A stretch of 64,000 bases of DNA, taken from NCBI GenBank assembly GCA_016783565.1, contig JADHWI010000004.1, positions 22,346-86,345 of the forward strand, read 5' to 3'. Position 1 is the stretch's first letter, and each line of letters starts with the position of its first letter. The notes below the pieces were generated by a model that made no database searches, had not been told where the DNA came from, and saw only the letters and a program-made list of their open reading frames with translations. The position numbers were made by a program, and so were the translations under genes. The stretch is from Kiritimatiellia bacterium. Its GTDB lineage: Bacteria > Verrucomicrobiota > Kiritimatiellia > UBA8416 > JADHWI01. This document shows, piece after piece, positions 25,960-34,337 of this stretch.

Positions 25960-28071
25960 ATGAGTGAACAGGCAACAGGTATGATGTTGGGAGACGCGCA
26001 TAGCGTTTTGGCTCACTATGGTGAAAATGTATTCAGTATTAAGACGATGCGGAACTATTTATCGGAAGCTGCTTACAGCTCTTTGTTGAACACCATCTGC
26101 TCCGGCAGCAATATTGATGAAAAGATAGCAGACGAAGTTGCGGATGCCATGAAGACATGGGCGCTTGAGAAGGGGGCGACTCATTACACGCATTGGTTTC
26201 AGCCACTGACTGGTGCGACCGCTGAGAAGCATGACTCCTTTTTCTCGCCAGATGGTGAGGGGGGAGTCGTTGCCCAGTTTTCCGGGAAAGAGCTGATCAA
26301 GGGCGAGCCTGATGCGTCCAGCTTTCCGTCGGGTGGATTGCGTGCAACGTTTGAGGCCCGTGGTTATACTGCGTGGGATCCCACCAGTCCTGCCTTTATC
26401 AAGGAAGCGGAAAGTGGATCAACGCTGTGTATTCCTACTGTCTTTGTGGGGTATCATGGTGAAGCGTTGGACAAGAAGGCACCGTTGCTTCGTTCCATGG
26501 CTGCGGTTTCCGAACAAATCTGTCGACTTGGAAAGTTGTTTGGAATCGAGGCCGAAGGCAAGCGTGCCTATGCAACGCTCGGTGCTGAGCAGGAGTATTT
26601 CCTGATTGATGAGGAATTCTATGCGGCACGACTGGATTTGCTCCAGACCGGTCGCACGCTTTTCGGTCGCAAGCCGGCAAAGCATCAGCAAATGGATGAT
26701 CATTATTTTGGTTCTATTAAGACGCGTGTGATGGAGTTCATGTACGAGCTTGATCACGAGCTGTGGCGTCTTGGCGTGCCGGCCAAGACGAGGCATAACG
26801 AAGTGTGCCCGGGGCAGTTTGAACTGGCGCCGATGTTCGAGGAATTGAACCTTGCTGTGGATCACAACATGATCACCATGCAGACGATGAAGGAAGTGGC
26901 GGAACGTCACGGTTTTGTTTGTCTGCTTCATGAGAAGCCGTTTGCGGGCGTGAATGGTTCAGGCAAGCACAACAACTGGGCGGTTTGTGGTCCTGACGGA
27001 AAAAACTGGCTGACGCCAGGCGATAATCCTCATGAGAACGCGAAGTTCCTCACGATGATTTGTGCATTGATTAAGGCCGTCGACACCCATGCTGACTTGT
27101 TGCGCGCAGCGGTGGCATCTGCAGGAAATGATCACCGTCTGGGTGCAAACGAGGCGCCTCCGGCCATTATTTCCGTGTTCCTGGGTGAGCAGCTTTCCGA
27201 TGTGATCGAGCAGTTGGAAACTGGTGGAGCGACAACATCCAAAGCGGGTGGAACGCTGCAGGTTGGGGTGTCATCTTTGCCGGAATTGCCGCGCGATGCA
27301 ACCGATCGTAATCGTACTTCGCCATTTGCCTTCACGGGCAACAAATTCGAATTCCGCGCCGTGGGGTCAAATCAGAGCTGTGCGGGTGCCAATATCGTAT
27401 TGAACACGATCGTGGCCGAAGCGTTGGACGGAATGTGCACCAAGCTCGAAGCTGACGTGGCCGACGGTAAGGATTTCAATGAGGCCCTGCAGACCCTGTT
27501 GAGTGCTGTGGTTAAGGAACATAAGCGTGTTCTCTTTAATGGCGACAATTACACCGATGAGTGGCAGGAGGAAGCGGCGGGTCGCGGACTGCCGAACCTT
27601 AAGAAGACTCCGGAGTCTCTGGATCGTTTGCTGCAGGACAATGTGATTGAAATGTTTGGCAAGTATAATGTTCTGAGCGAGCGTGAACTCAAATCCCGCT
27701 ATGAAGTGTACGCGGAAGAGTATGACACCACGATTCGCATTGAGGCAGATTGTGCCGTGACGATTGCACGGACACAGATTGTGCCGGTTTCGGCTGAATA
27801 CCAGGCTGAGTTGGTCGAAACGATTCAGGGGTTGGAGTCGGTTGGTGTGGATGCGACTGCAACGCGTGAGCTGTTGACTGAGATTGCCGGGGAAACGGCA
27901 AAAGTGTTGAATGCAATCAAGACGCTTGAAGCATCCAGTGCCGAGAGTGATGTAGTGGAGGTCCGTGAGCTCACGGAGGCGCTACGTGCCCCGGTGGATC
28001 GTTTGGAAGCATTGCTGCCGGATGAGATTTGGCCATTGCCGTCGTACGCTGAAATGATGTTTATGATGTAA
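25960..28071 (+). CDS. glnN: Glutamine synthetase type III (GlnN)
   Basis: The 703-residue length and sequence identify GSIII rather than the 450-residue GSI. Visible features are the N-terminal GSIII region ([21 protein letters not shown]), the glutamate/metal sites in [14 protein letters not shown] and [16 protein letters not shown]-site segments [13 protein letters not shown] and [17 protein letters not shown], and [20 protein letters not shown]. It makes glutamine from glutamate, ammonia and ATP in the cytoplasm. I chose ATG 25960 (AGGAG, 5-nt spacing) over ATG 25924. A sigma-54 promoter lies upstream and a strong hairpin follows. It feeds GOGAT, encoded next, and the glutamine-using purF, pyrG and carAB. 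Confidence 0.96.
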   Translation: MSEQATGMMLGDAHSVLAHYGENVFSIKTMRNYLSEAAYSSLLNTICSGSNIDEKIADEVADAMKTWALEKGATHYTHWFQPLTGATAEKHDSFFSPDGEGGVVAQFSGKELIKGEPDASSFPSGGLRATFEARGYTAWDPTSPAFIKEAESGSTLCIPTVFVGYHGEALDKKAPLLRSMAAVSEQICRLGKLFGIEAEGKRAYATLGAEQEYFLIDEEFYAARLDLLQTGRTLFGRKPAKHQQMDDHYFGSIKTRVMEFMYELDHELWRLGVPAKTRHNEVCPGQFELAPMFEELNLAVDHNMITMQTMKEVAERHGFVCLLHEKPFAGVNGSGKHNNWAVCGPDGKNWLTPGDNPHENAKFLTMICALIKAVDTHADLLRAAVASAGNDHRLGANEAPPAIISVFLGEQLSDVIEQLETGGATTSKAGGTLQVGVSSLPELPRDATDRNRTSPFAFTGNKFEFRAVGSNQSCAGANIVLNTIVAEALDGMCTKLEADVADGKDFNEALQTLLSAVVKEHKRVLFNGDNYTDEWQEEAAGRGLPNLKKTPESLDRLLQDNVIEMFGKYNVLSERELKSRYEVYAEEYDTTIRIEADCAVTIARTQIVPVSAEYQAELVETIQGLESVGVDATATRELLTEIAGETAKVLNAIKTLEASSAESDVVEVRELTEALRAPVDRLEALLPDEIWPLPSYAEMMFMM

Positions 28072-28115
28072 TCATTGACACAGATCGCTTTTTCTGACAG
28101 AAGAAGCGCGCTTTG

Positions 28116-28149
28116 AAGGCCTGTCTCCCGTTGTGCGGAGTCAGGCCTT
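28116..28149 (+). terminator. Hairpin terminator after glnN
   Basis: AAGGCCTG-T-CTCC and GGAG-T-CAGGCCTT pair over 12 bp with one T-T mismatch around an 8-nt loop. Only TT and GGGG follow, so the T-tract is poor. It separates glnN from gltB. Confidence 0.6.
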
Positions 28150-28160
28150 TGGGGCCTGTA

Positions 28161-28175
28161 GTGACATTTCGTCAC
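28161..28175 (+). promoter_or_regulatory. Inverted repeat upstream of gltB
   Basis: GTGAC-ATTTC-GTCAC is a perfect inverted repeat with 5-bp arms 39 nt before the gltB start. It could be an operator for gltBD. It does not resemble the gdhA-nrpR palindrome. Confidence 0.3.
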
Positions 28176-28213
28176 ACGTATGATATTAATAAGATCTCCA
28201 AGGAAATTGAGGA

Positions 28214-31200
28214 ATGCAATCACAGATGAGGAAGCCCAATCCATTGCGAGATGCAAGCGTGCCAAGAGGTCTTTACGATCCGAGCTATGAGCATGATGCA
28301 TGCGGTGTCGGATATGTTGCCGATCTTAATGGCAAGCAGAGCCATTCGATTATTGAGAAAGGACTTGAGGTACTGGTAAACCTCACGCACCGTGGCGCAA
28401 CGGGTGCTGATGCCAATACGGGGGATGGCGCGGGGATTCTCATCCAGGTTCCTGATGCATTTTTACGCAGTGCGTGTGCCGATTTGGATATTGATTTACC
28501 TGTAGCCGGGGCCTACGGGGTCGGGATGTTCTTTCTCCCTCAGGATGATGATCAGCGGAAGCAGTGCGAGGCGTTATCCGAGCAGATTGTATCGGATGAG
28601 GGGGGTGTCTTTCTGGGATGGCGTGATGTGCCGGTGTCCGGTGAGGTACTGGGCGAACGGGCGCGCGAAGATCAGCCCGTGATACGTCAGGCTTTTATCG
28701 CGGTGCCTGGGTTGGATCAGGATGCGTTGGAACGCAAACTTTATGTCATCCGTAAGCAGATTCAGAAGCGTGGGCTTTCTCTTGTCGGCAATGACCGCGA
28801 GGCGTTTTACGTTGCCAGTTTGTCGTCGCGTACGCTGGTGTATAAGGGATTGATGATTGCGTCGCAGGTCATGGAGTTCTACGCAGATCTGCGTGATGAA
28901 CGGATGGTCAGTGCGGTGGCTGTGGTCCATCAGCGTTACAGCACCAATACGTTTCCTTCCTGGTCGTTGGCGCAGCCGTTTCGCTATCTTGCGCACAACG
29001 GTGAGATCAACACCTTGCGCGGCAACTTGCGCTGGATGCGTTCGCGGGAGCGCAATTTCAAGTCGGATTTGTTTGGTGATGATGTGTCTAAGATTGTTCC
29101 GGTGATCGAAGAAGGCGGAAGTGATTCCGCTTGTCTGGATAACGCACTGGAGTTGCTCGAGCGCGGCGGTCGGTCGTTGTGGCATGCTATGATGATGCTG
29201 GTGCCGCAGGCGTGGGGCGAGTCGTATCCCATGGGACCGGACTTGCGCGGTTTCTTTGAGTATCATGCCGGGTTGATCGAGCCCTGGGATGGGCCGGCGG
29301 CGGTCGTTTTTTCCGATGGGTTGCATGTGGGTGCCATGTTGGATCGTAACGGATTGCGTCCTGCGCGATACACGGTGACCAAGGACGGGATGGTTGTTTT
29401 TGCATCTGAGGCAGGGGTGCTGAATCTTCCGCCGGAGAGTATTGCTGAGTGCGGCGCATTGCGCCCTGGTCAAATGATGCTTGTGGACTTGGTTGAGAAG
29501 CGCATTATTCGCGACTACGAGATCAAAATGCGCCTTGCTCGCCGGCAGCCATATCGTCGCTGGGTTGACGAAAATCAAATCTCAATTCACGGTTTCTTTA
29601 ATGCCGTTGCGCCGGTCGAACCCGATTCGGCTAACTTGCTGACGTCGCAGCGTTTGTTCGGGTACTCGCGTGAGGATCAGCGTCGCCTTTTGGACGTGAT
29701 GGCCTCCGAGGCCCATGAGCCGGTCGGGTCGATGGGAGCGGATCAGCCGTTGGCTGTGTTGTCTGAGAAGCCGCAGTTGATGTACTGGTATTTCAAGCAA
29801 CTTTTTGCCCAGGTGACCAATCCGGCTATTGATCCGATTCGGGAAGAGTTGGTCATGTCTCTGATGACTTTCCTGGGGTCGCCGGATCAGATTCTCTCGG
29901 AGACACCGCAGTTGGCTCAACTGGTGAAATTGCGTCACCCGATTCTTTCCAATGATGACCTGGACCGCATCCGGAATCTTGAGCACGAGCGGTTTGCCTC
30001 CCGCACGCTAACGATCGGTTTCAAGGCTGATGGCGGTGGGGCGGAGTTGGCGCGCTCGCTTGACGAGTTGTGCCGGCGTGCGGAGTCGATCGTCAACGCC
30101 GGATATCGCAACGTGATTTTGAGTGATAAAGAGTTGCTGGATGGGGAGGCCCCTATTCCTGCAGTTTTGGCTGTTGCAGCGGTGAACCAGTGGCTCATTG
30201 ACAAACAGTTGCGTACGAGTATTGCCTTGATTCTGGAGACCGGGGAAGCGCGTGAGGTGATGCACTTTGCTGTTTTACTTGGGTACGGCGCCTCGGCGGT
30301 GAACCCGTATCTGGCATTCGAGACGGTAGCGCAGATGGCGCTCAGCAAGCAGTTGTCTAAGCCGGTTGGGGTAGCGCAGGCCATTGAGAATTACGTGAAA
30401 GCTGTTTGCAAGGGTCTATTGAAGACCATGTCAAAAATGGGTATTTCCACGTTACGCAGCTATCGCAGCTCGCAGACATTCCAGATTATTGGTTTGAATC
30501 GGTCGGTGGTGGATCGTTATTTCACGGGGACTGCTTCGCAGATCGAGGGCATTGGGTTGGATGAAATTGCACAGGAAGCAGTTGCGCGTTATCGAAATGC
30601 GTATCATCAACCTGTCGGGGCGTCTGCATTGTTGCCTCATGGTGGACAGTACCAGTTTTCCGTTGATGGAGAGCGACACTTGTGGACGCCTGACACGATC
30701 CGTTTGCTTCAGTGGGCGACACGGACAAATGATACCTCTCTTTATCGACAGTACGCAGAGCTGATTAACAACCAGGAAGAGAAGCTCAGCACGCTACGTG
30801 GGTTGTTCCGATTTAAGACAGTCGAAGCTATTCCTCTTGAGGAAGTGGAGCCGGCGTCTGAGATTGTGAAGCGTTTTGTGACGGGCGCTATGTCATTCGG
30901 TTCGATTAGTCGCGAGGCTCATGAGACGCTGGCGATTGCAATGAATCGTTTGGGCGGGATGAGCAACAGCGGCGAGGGAGGCGAGGACCCGGAGCGCTAC
31001 AAACCGTTGCCCAACGGCGATAGTCGCAGCAGTGCGATCAAGCAGATTGCAAGTGGGCGCTTTGGTGTGACGGCGGAATACCTGGCCAATGGTCGAGACC
31101 TGCAGATCAAGATTTCCCAGGGAGCCAAGCCCGGCGAGGGCGGTCAATTGCCGGGTCACAAGGTGAATGAGGAGATTGCACGTACACGGCACTCCACGCC

Positions 31201-32776
31201 CGGTGTGACGCTGATATCTCCTCCGCCGCATCATGATATCTACTCCATTGAAGATATTGCACAGCTCATTTATGACTTGAAGAATGCGAATCCACGGGCG
31301 CGCATATCGGTGAAGTTGGTGTCTGAAGTTGGTGTGGGTACGGTGGCTGCCGGCTTGGCCAAGGGGCATGCGGATATGATTCTGATTGCCGGCTATGATG
31401 GAGGCACCGGTGCCTCGCCCCTGTCGTCGATCAAGCATGCCGGCGGTCCGTGGGAATTGGGTTTGGCCGAGACGCACCAGACCCTCGTGTTGAACGGGTT
31501 GCGCAGCCGAGTGCGAGTGCAGGTGGATGGTCAGCTCAAAACAGGACGCGACGTGGTGATCGGAGCGCTTCTGGGTGCAGAGGAATTTGGTTTTGCAACC
31601 TCGGCCCTTGTGGTGTGTGGTTGCATTATGATGCGCAAGTGCCACACCAACGGCTGTCCTGTAGGCGTGGCGACACAAGATCCGGAGTTGCGCAAGAAGT
31701 ACACGGGCAAGCCCGAGCACGTGGTTAATTTCATGACGATGATTGCCGAGGAAGCGCGTGAGATTATGGCGTCATTGGGTTGTCGTACGCTGGATGAGCT
31801 CGTTGGGCGTTCGGACCTTTTGGAAGTCAATGATGCCGTTGCGTTCTGGAAAGCTAAAGGTCTGGATTTCTCCAATGTTCTTATGAGTCTGGACGCGCGG
31901 GAGGAAGAGCGCCGCTGCACGCAGGAGCAGGATCACGGATTGAGCACTTCGCTCGATTATCAGTATCTTGATGATGCGTGCAAGGCCATGGATGCGGGTA
32001 AGCCGTTTGCAACGCGATGTGAAGTGCGCAACGTGCACCGGACTGTGGGGACCATTGTATCCAGCGAGATTGCGCGACGCTTTGGTCAAGCAGGTCTTGC
32101 GGATGATTCAGTGTCGCTGAGTTATGTTGGTGCGGCGGGGCAGAGTTTTGGCGCTTTTGCATCAAGGGGTATGACCATGGTGTTGGAGGGTGAAGCTAAT
32201 GACTACCTCGGTAAGGGGTTGTCTGGTGGTAAGATTATTGTCAAACCCTATCCTGATGCAGACTATTCGCCAGGGGAGAATATGATTGCGGGCAACGTGA
32301 TTCTGTATGGGGCCACGGGTGGCGAAATATACCTCAATGGTCAGGCGGGCGAACGTTTTGCGATTCGTAATAGTGGTGCCAGGGCTGTGGTCGAAGGGGT
32401 AGGGGATCACGGCTGCGAATACATGACGGGTGGCACGGCAGTGATTCTTGGACCCACGGGTGTCAATTTTGGTGCCGGCATGAGCGGAGGCATCGCTTAC
32501 GTGTATGACGAAGCCGGTACGTTTGACAATCAATGCAATCTGGATACGCTGGATCTTGAGCTTGTCAACAATGAAGAGGACGAGAACCTGTTGCGCGAAC
32601 TCCTGGGAAATCATGTGCGTTATACGGGGAGTCCGAAGGCACGCAGAATGCTGGACGACTGGGATTTGTATTTGCCGCGTTTTATTAAGGTGTTTCCCAT
32701 GGAGTACAAGCGTGCCCTGGGGCAACTCAGCCGTGATGACGAAGCAACGAAGCGAGCAGAGAAGCCACACCAGTAA
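28214..32776 (+). CDS. gltB: Glutamate synthase (GOGAT) large subunit
   Basis: The 1520-residue protein begins with a 29-residue propeptide before the nucleophile Cys30 in EHDACGVGYVADLNGK (class II amidotransferase). A central domain follows, then the FMN-binding synthase barrel with AKPGEGGQLPGHKV and STPGVTLISPPPHHDIYSIED, the [3Fe-4S] cysteines in CGCIMMRKCHTNGCPVG, and the GXGXG beta-helix at the C-terminus (GATGGEIYLNGQAGERF). It transfers glutamine amide nitrogen to 2-oxoglutarate to give glutamate. GAGGA lies before the start. It is 53 nt upstream of gltD. Confidence 0.97.
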   Translation: MQSQMRKPNPLRDASVPRGLYDPSYEHDACGVGYVADLNGKQSHSIIEKGLEVLVNLTHRGATGADANTGDGAGILIQVPDAFLRSACADLDIDLPVAGAYGVGMFFLPQDDDQRKQCEALSEQIVSDEGGVFLGWRDVPVSGEVLGERAREDQPVIRQAFIAVPGLDQDALERKLYVIRKQIQKRGLSLVGNDREAFYVASLSSRTLVYKGLMIASQVMEFYADLRDERMVSAVAVVHQRYSTNTFPSWSLAQPFRYLAHNGEINTLRGNLRWMRSRERNFKSDLFGDDVSKIVPVIEEGGSDSACLDNALELLERGGRSLWHAMMMLVPQAWGESYPMGPDLRGFFEYHAGLIEPWDGPAAVVFSDGLHVGAMLDRNGLRPARYTVTKDGMVVFASEAGVLNLPPESIAECGALRPGQMMLVDLVEKRIIRDYEIKMRLARRQPYRRWVDENQISIHGFFNAVAPVEPDSANLLTSQRLFGYSREDQRRLLDVMASEAHEPVGSMGADQPLAVLSEKPQLMYWYFKQLFAQVTNPAIDPIREELVMSLMTFLGSPDQILSETPQLAQLVKLRHPILSNDDLDRIRNLEHERFASRTLTIGFKADGGGAELARSLDELCRRAESIVNAGYRNVILSDKELLDGEAPIPAVLAVAAVNQWLIDKQLRTSIALILETGEAREVMHFAVLLGYGASAVNPYLAFETVAQMALSKQLSKPVGVAQAIENYVKAVCKGLLKTMSKMGISTLRSYRSSQTFQIIGLNRSVVDRYFTGTASQIEGIGLDEIAQEAVARYRNAYHQPVGASALLPHGGQYQFSVDGERHLWTPDTIRLLQWATRTNDTSLYRQYAELINNQEEKLSTLRGLFRFKTVEAIPLEEVEPASEIVKRFVTGAMSFGSISREAHETLAIAMNRLGGMSNSGEGGEDPERYKPLPNGDSRSSAIKQIASGRFGVTAEYLANGRDLQIKISQGAKPGEGGQLPGHKVNEEIARTRHSTPGVTLISPPPHHDIYSIEDIAQLIYDLKNANPRARISVKLVSEVGVGTVAAGLAKGHADMILIAGYDGGTGASPLSSIKHAGGPWELGLAETHQTLVLNGLRSRVRVQVDGQLKTGRDVVIGALLGAEEFGFATSALVVCGCIMMRKCHTNGCPVGVATQDPELRKKYTGKPEHVVNFMTMIAEEAREIMASLGCRTLDELVGRSDLLEVNDAVAFWKAKGLDFSNVLMSLDAREEERRCTQEQDHGLSTSLDYQYLDDACKAMDAGKPFATRCEVRNVHRTVGTIVSSEIARRFGQAGLADDSVSLSYVGAAGQSFGAFASRGMTMVLEGEANDYLGKGLSGGKIIVKPYPDADYSPGENMIAGNVILYGATGGEIYLNGQAGERFAIRNSGARAVVEGVGDHGCEYMTGGTAVILGPTGVNFGAGMSGGIAYVYDEAGTFDNQCNLDTLDLELVNNEEDENLLRELLGNHVRYTGSPKARRMLDDWDLYLPRFIKVFPMEYKRALGQLSRDDEATKRAEKPHQ

Positions 32777-32829
32777 GGGTGATGATGTGATGTGGAGTAG
32801 GATAGACGGTTACGTTACGGAGAGGCAAG

Positions 32830-34284
32830 ATGCGGCATAGAGAACGCGGATTTATGGAGGTAGCCCGGAAAGATCCGGGGTACCGGTCTAAGGGCGAGCG
32901 GATCAAGGATTACAAAGCGGTGGAGCTGCAGCTTCCGGACGCTGAACTGCGTGAGCAGGCGGCACGGTGCATGGATTGCGGGATACCTTTTTGTCAGAGT
33001 GCACATTCATTGGTCGGGTGCCCTGTGACGAATGTAATTCCCGAATTTAACGACCAGGTTTATCACGAGAAGTGGCGTGATGCGCTGGCGTTGCTTCTTG
33101 AGGGAAGTTGCTTTCCTGAGTTTACGGGGCGCATCTGTCCGGCACCATGTGAGGCGTCCTGCGTAGTGGGGATCAATCGCGAACCCGTGTCGATCCGGCA
33201 GATAGAGTTGACGATTATCGAGCACGGTTTTTCCCGGGGATACATGCAGCCGCGCATTCCTGAGTCCCGGCGTGATGGTCGGGTGGCTGTGGTGGGCTCG
33301 GGGCCTGCGGGGTTGGTCGCGGCACAGATGTTGAATCAGGTAGGATTTAACGTGGTGGTCTATGAAATCGATAAGTATCCCGGGGGCATGCTGCGTTACG
33401 GGATTCCTGATTTCAAGCTTGAGAAATGGGTTGTGGAACGTCGCATTGAGTTGATGGAAGCGGAAGGCGTGGTCTTTGAGACCGGTGTCGAGGTTGGCGT
33501 TGATGTGTCCTACCATTTTCTTAAACAGCGTTTCGATGCGGTCATCCTGGCGGGTGGTGCGCGCAAGCCACGTGATCTTGATGTGGAAGGTCGCGATCTG
33601 GATGGCATTCATTTCGCGATGGATTTTCTCATGCAACAGAACCGGAGAAACGGGGGCGAAGATGTTTCGCAGGAGGCCCAACTCAGTGCTGCCGGAAAGC
33701 GGGTTGTGGTGATCGGTGGAGGGGATACCGGATCTGATTGTGTGGGGACTTCCATTCGACAGGGTGCTGCCAGCGTCATGCAGTTTGAGATTCTGCCCAA
33801 GCCACCTCCGGAGCGGCCGGATTCGACTCCGTGGCCGTTGTGGCCGAACAAGATGCGTGAGTCCAGCAGCCATTTGGAAGGTTGCGAACGACGTTGGTCT
33901 GTTTCGACTCACACGTTTCGTGGCGAAGATGGGCATGTAAGTGGCTTGGCATGTGGTGGGGTGGAATGGGTTTTCCCGGAAGGCGCCTGGCGACCCTCTC
34001 CTGAGCATGTTGAAGGGTCGGATTTCTCTGTGGATGCTGATCTGGTTTTGCTTGCGATGGGATTTGTCGGCCCGGGGCATGAGGCGTTGACGGATAGTCT
34101 GGGTGCAGAAATCAATGAGCGCGGCTTTATCCAGTGCGATGAGAATAACATGACTACCGTGCCGGGTGTGTTCGTGGCTGGTGATATGGCTGAAGGGCCA
34201 TCTCTGGTTGTTCGAGCCATGCAGGATGGTAAGCGCGCGGCCCTGGGCGCACAGCGTTACATTGAGGCAAAGGCGTCCGCTTGA
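32830..34284 (+). CDS. gltD: Glutamate synthase small subunit
   Basis: The 484-residue protein has the N-terminal Fer4_20 region whose cysteines carry [4Fe-4S] clusters (CMDCGIPFC, GCPVTNVIPEF, GRICPAPCEASCVVG). Two Rossmann folds follow: VAVVGSGPAGLVAAQML (FAD) at about residue 155 and VVVIGGGDTGSDCVG (NADPH) at about residue 293. It passes electrons from NADPH to the large subunit. GGAGAGG precedes the ATG. Together with gltB it forms the GOGAT operon next to glnN. Confidence 0.97.
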   Translation: MRHRERGFMEVARKDPGYRSKGERIKDYKAVELQLPDAELREQAARCMDCGIPFCQSAHSLVGCPVTNVIPEFNDQVYHEKWRDALALLLEGSCFPEFTGRICPAPCEASCVVGINREPVSIRQIELTIIEHGFSRGYMQPRIPESRRDGRVAVVGSGPAGLVAAQMLNQVGFNVVVYEIDKYPGGMLRYGIPDFKLEKWVVERRIELMEAEGVVFETGVEVGVDVSYHFLKQRFDAVILAGGARKPRDLDVEGRDLDGIHFAMDFLMQQNRRNGGEDVSQEAQLSAAGKRVVVIGGGDTGSDCVGTSIRQGAASVMQFEILPKPPPERPDSTPWPLWPNKMRESSSHLEGCERRWSVSTHTFRGEDGHVSGLACGGVEWVFPEGAWRPSPEHVEGSDFSVDADLVLLAMGFVGPGHEALTDSLGAEINERGFIQCDENNMTTVPGVFVAGDMAEGPSLVVRAMQDGKRAALGAQRYIEAKASA

Positions 34285-34337
34285 TTCAGGGCGTTTCCCG
34301 CTTGTTTTTTGTATCAATCCACAGTTAACAACGGGTC

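Noticed and set aside
28574-29578. 334-codon minus-strand open frame opposite gltB
   Set aside because: Entirely within gltB, which has all its catalytic motifs in the plus frame.
33007-34317. 436-codon minus-strand open frame opposite gltD
   Set aside because: Antisense shadow of a clear gltD; composition is not protein-like and no ribosome site was seen.
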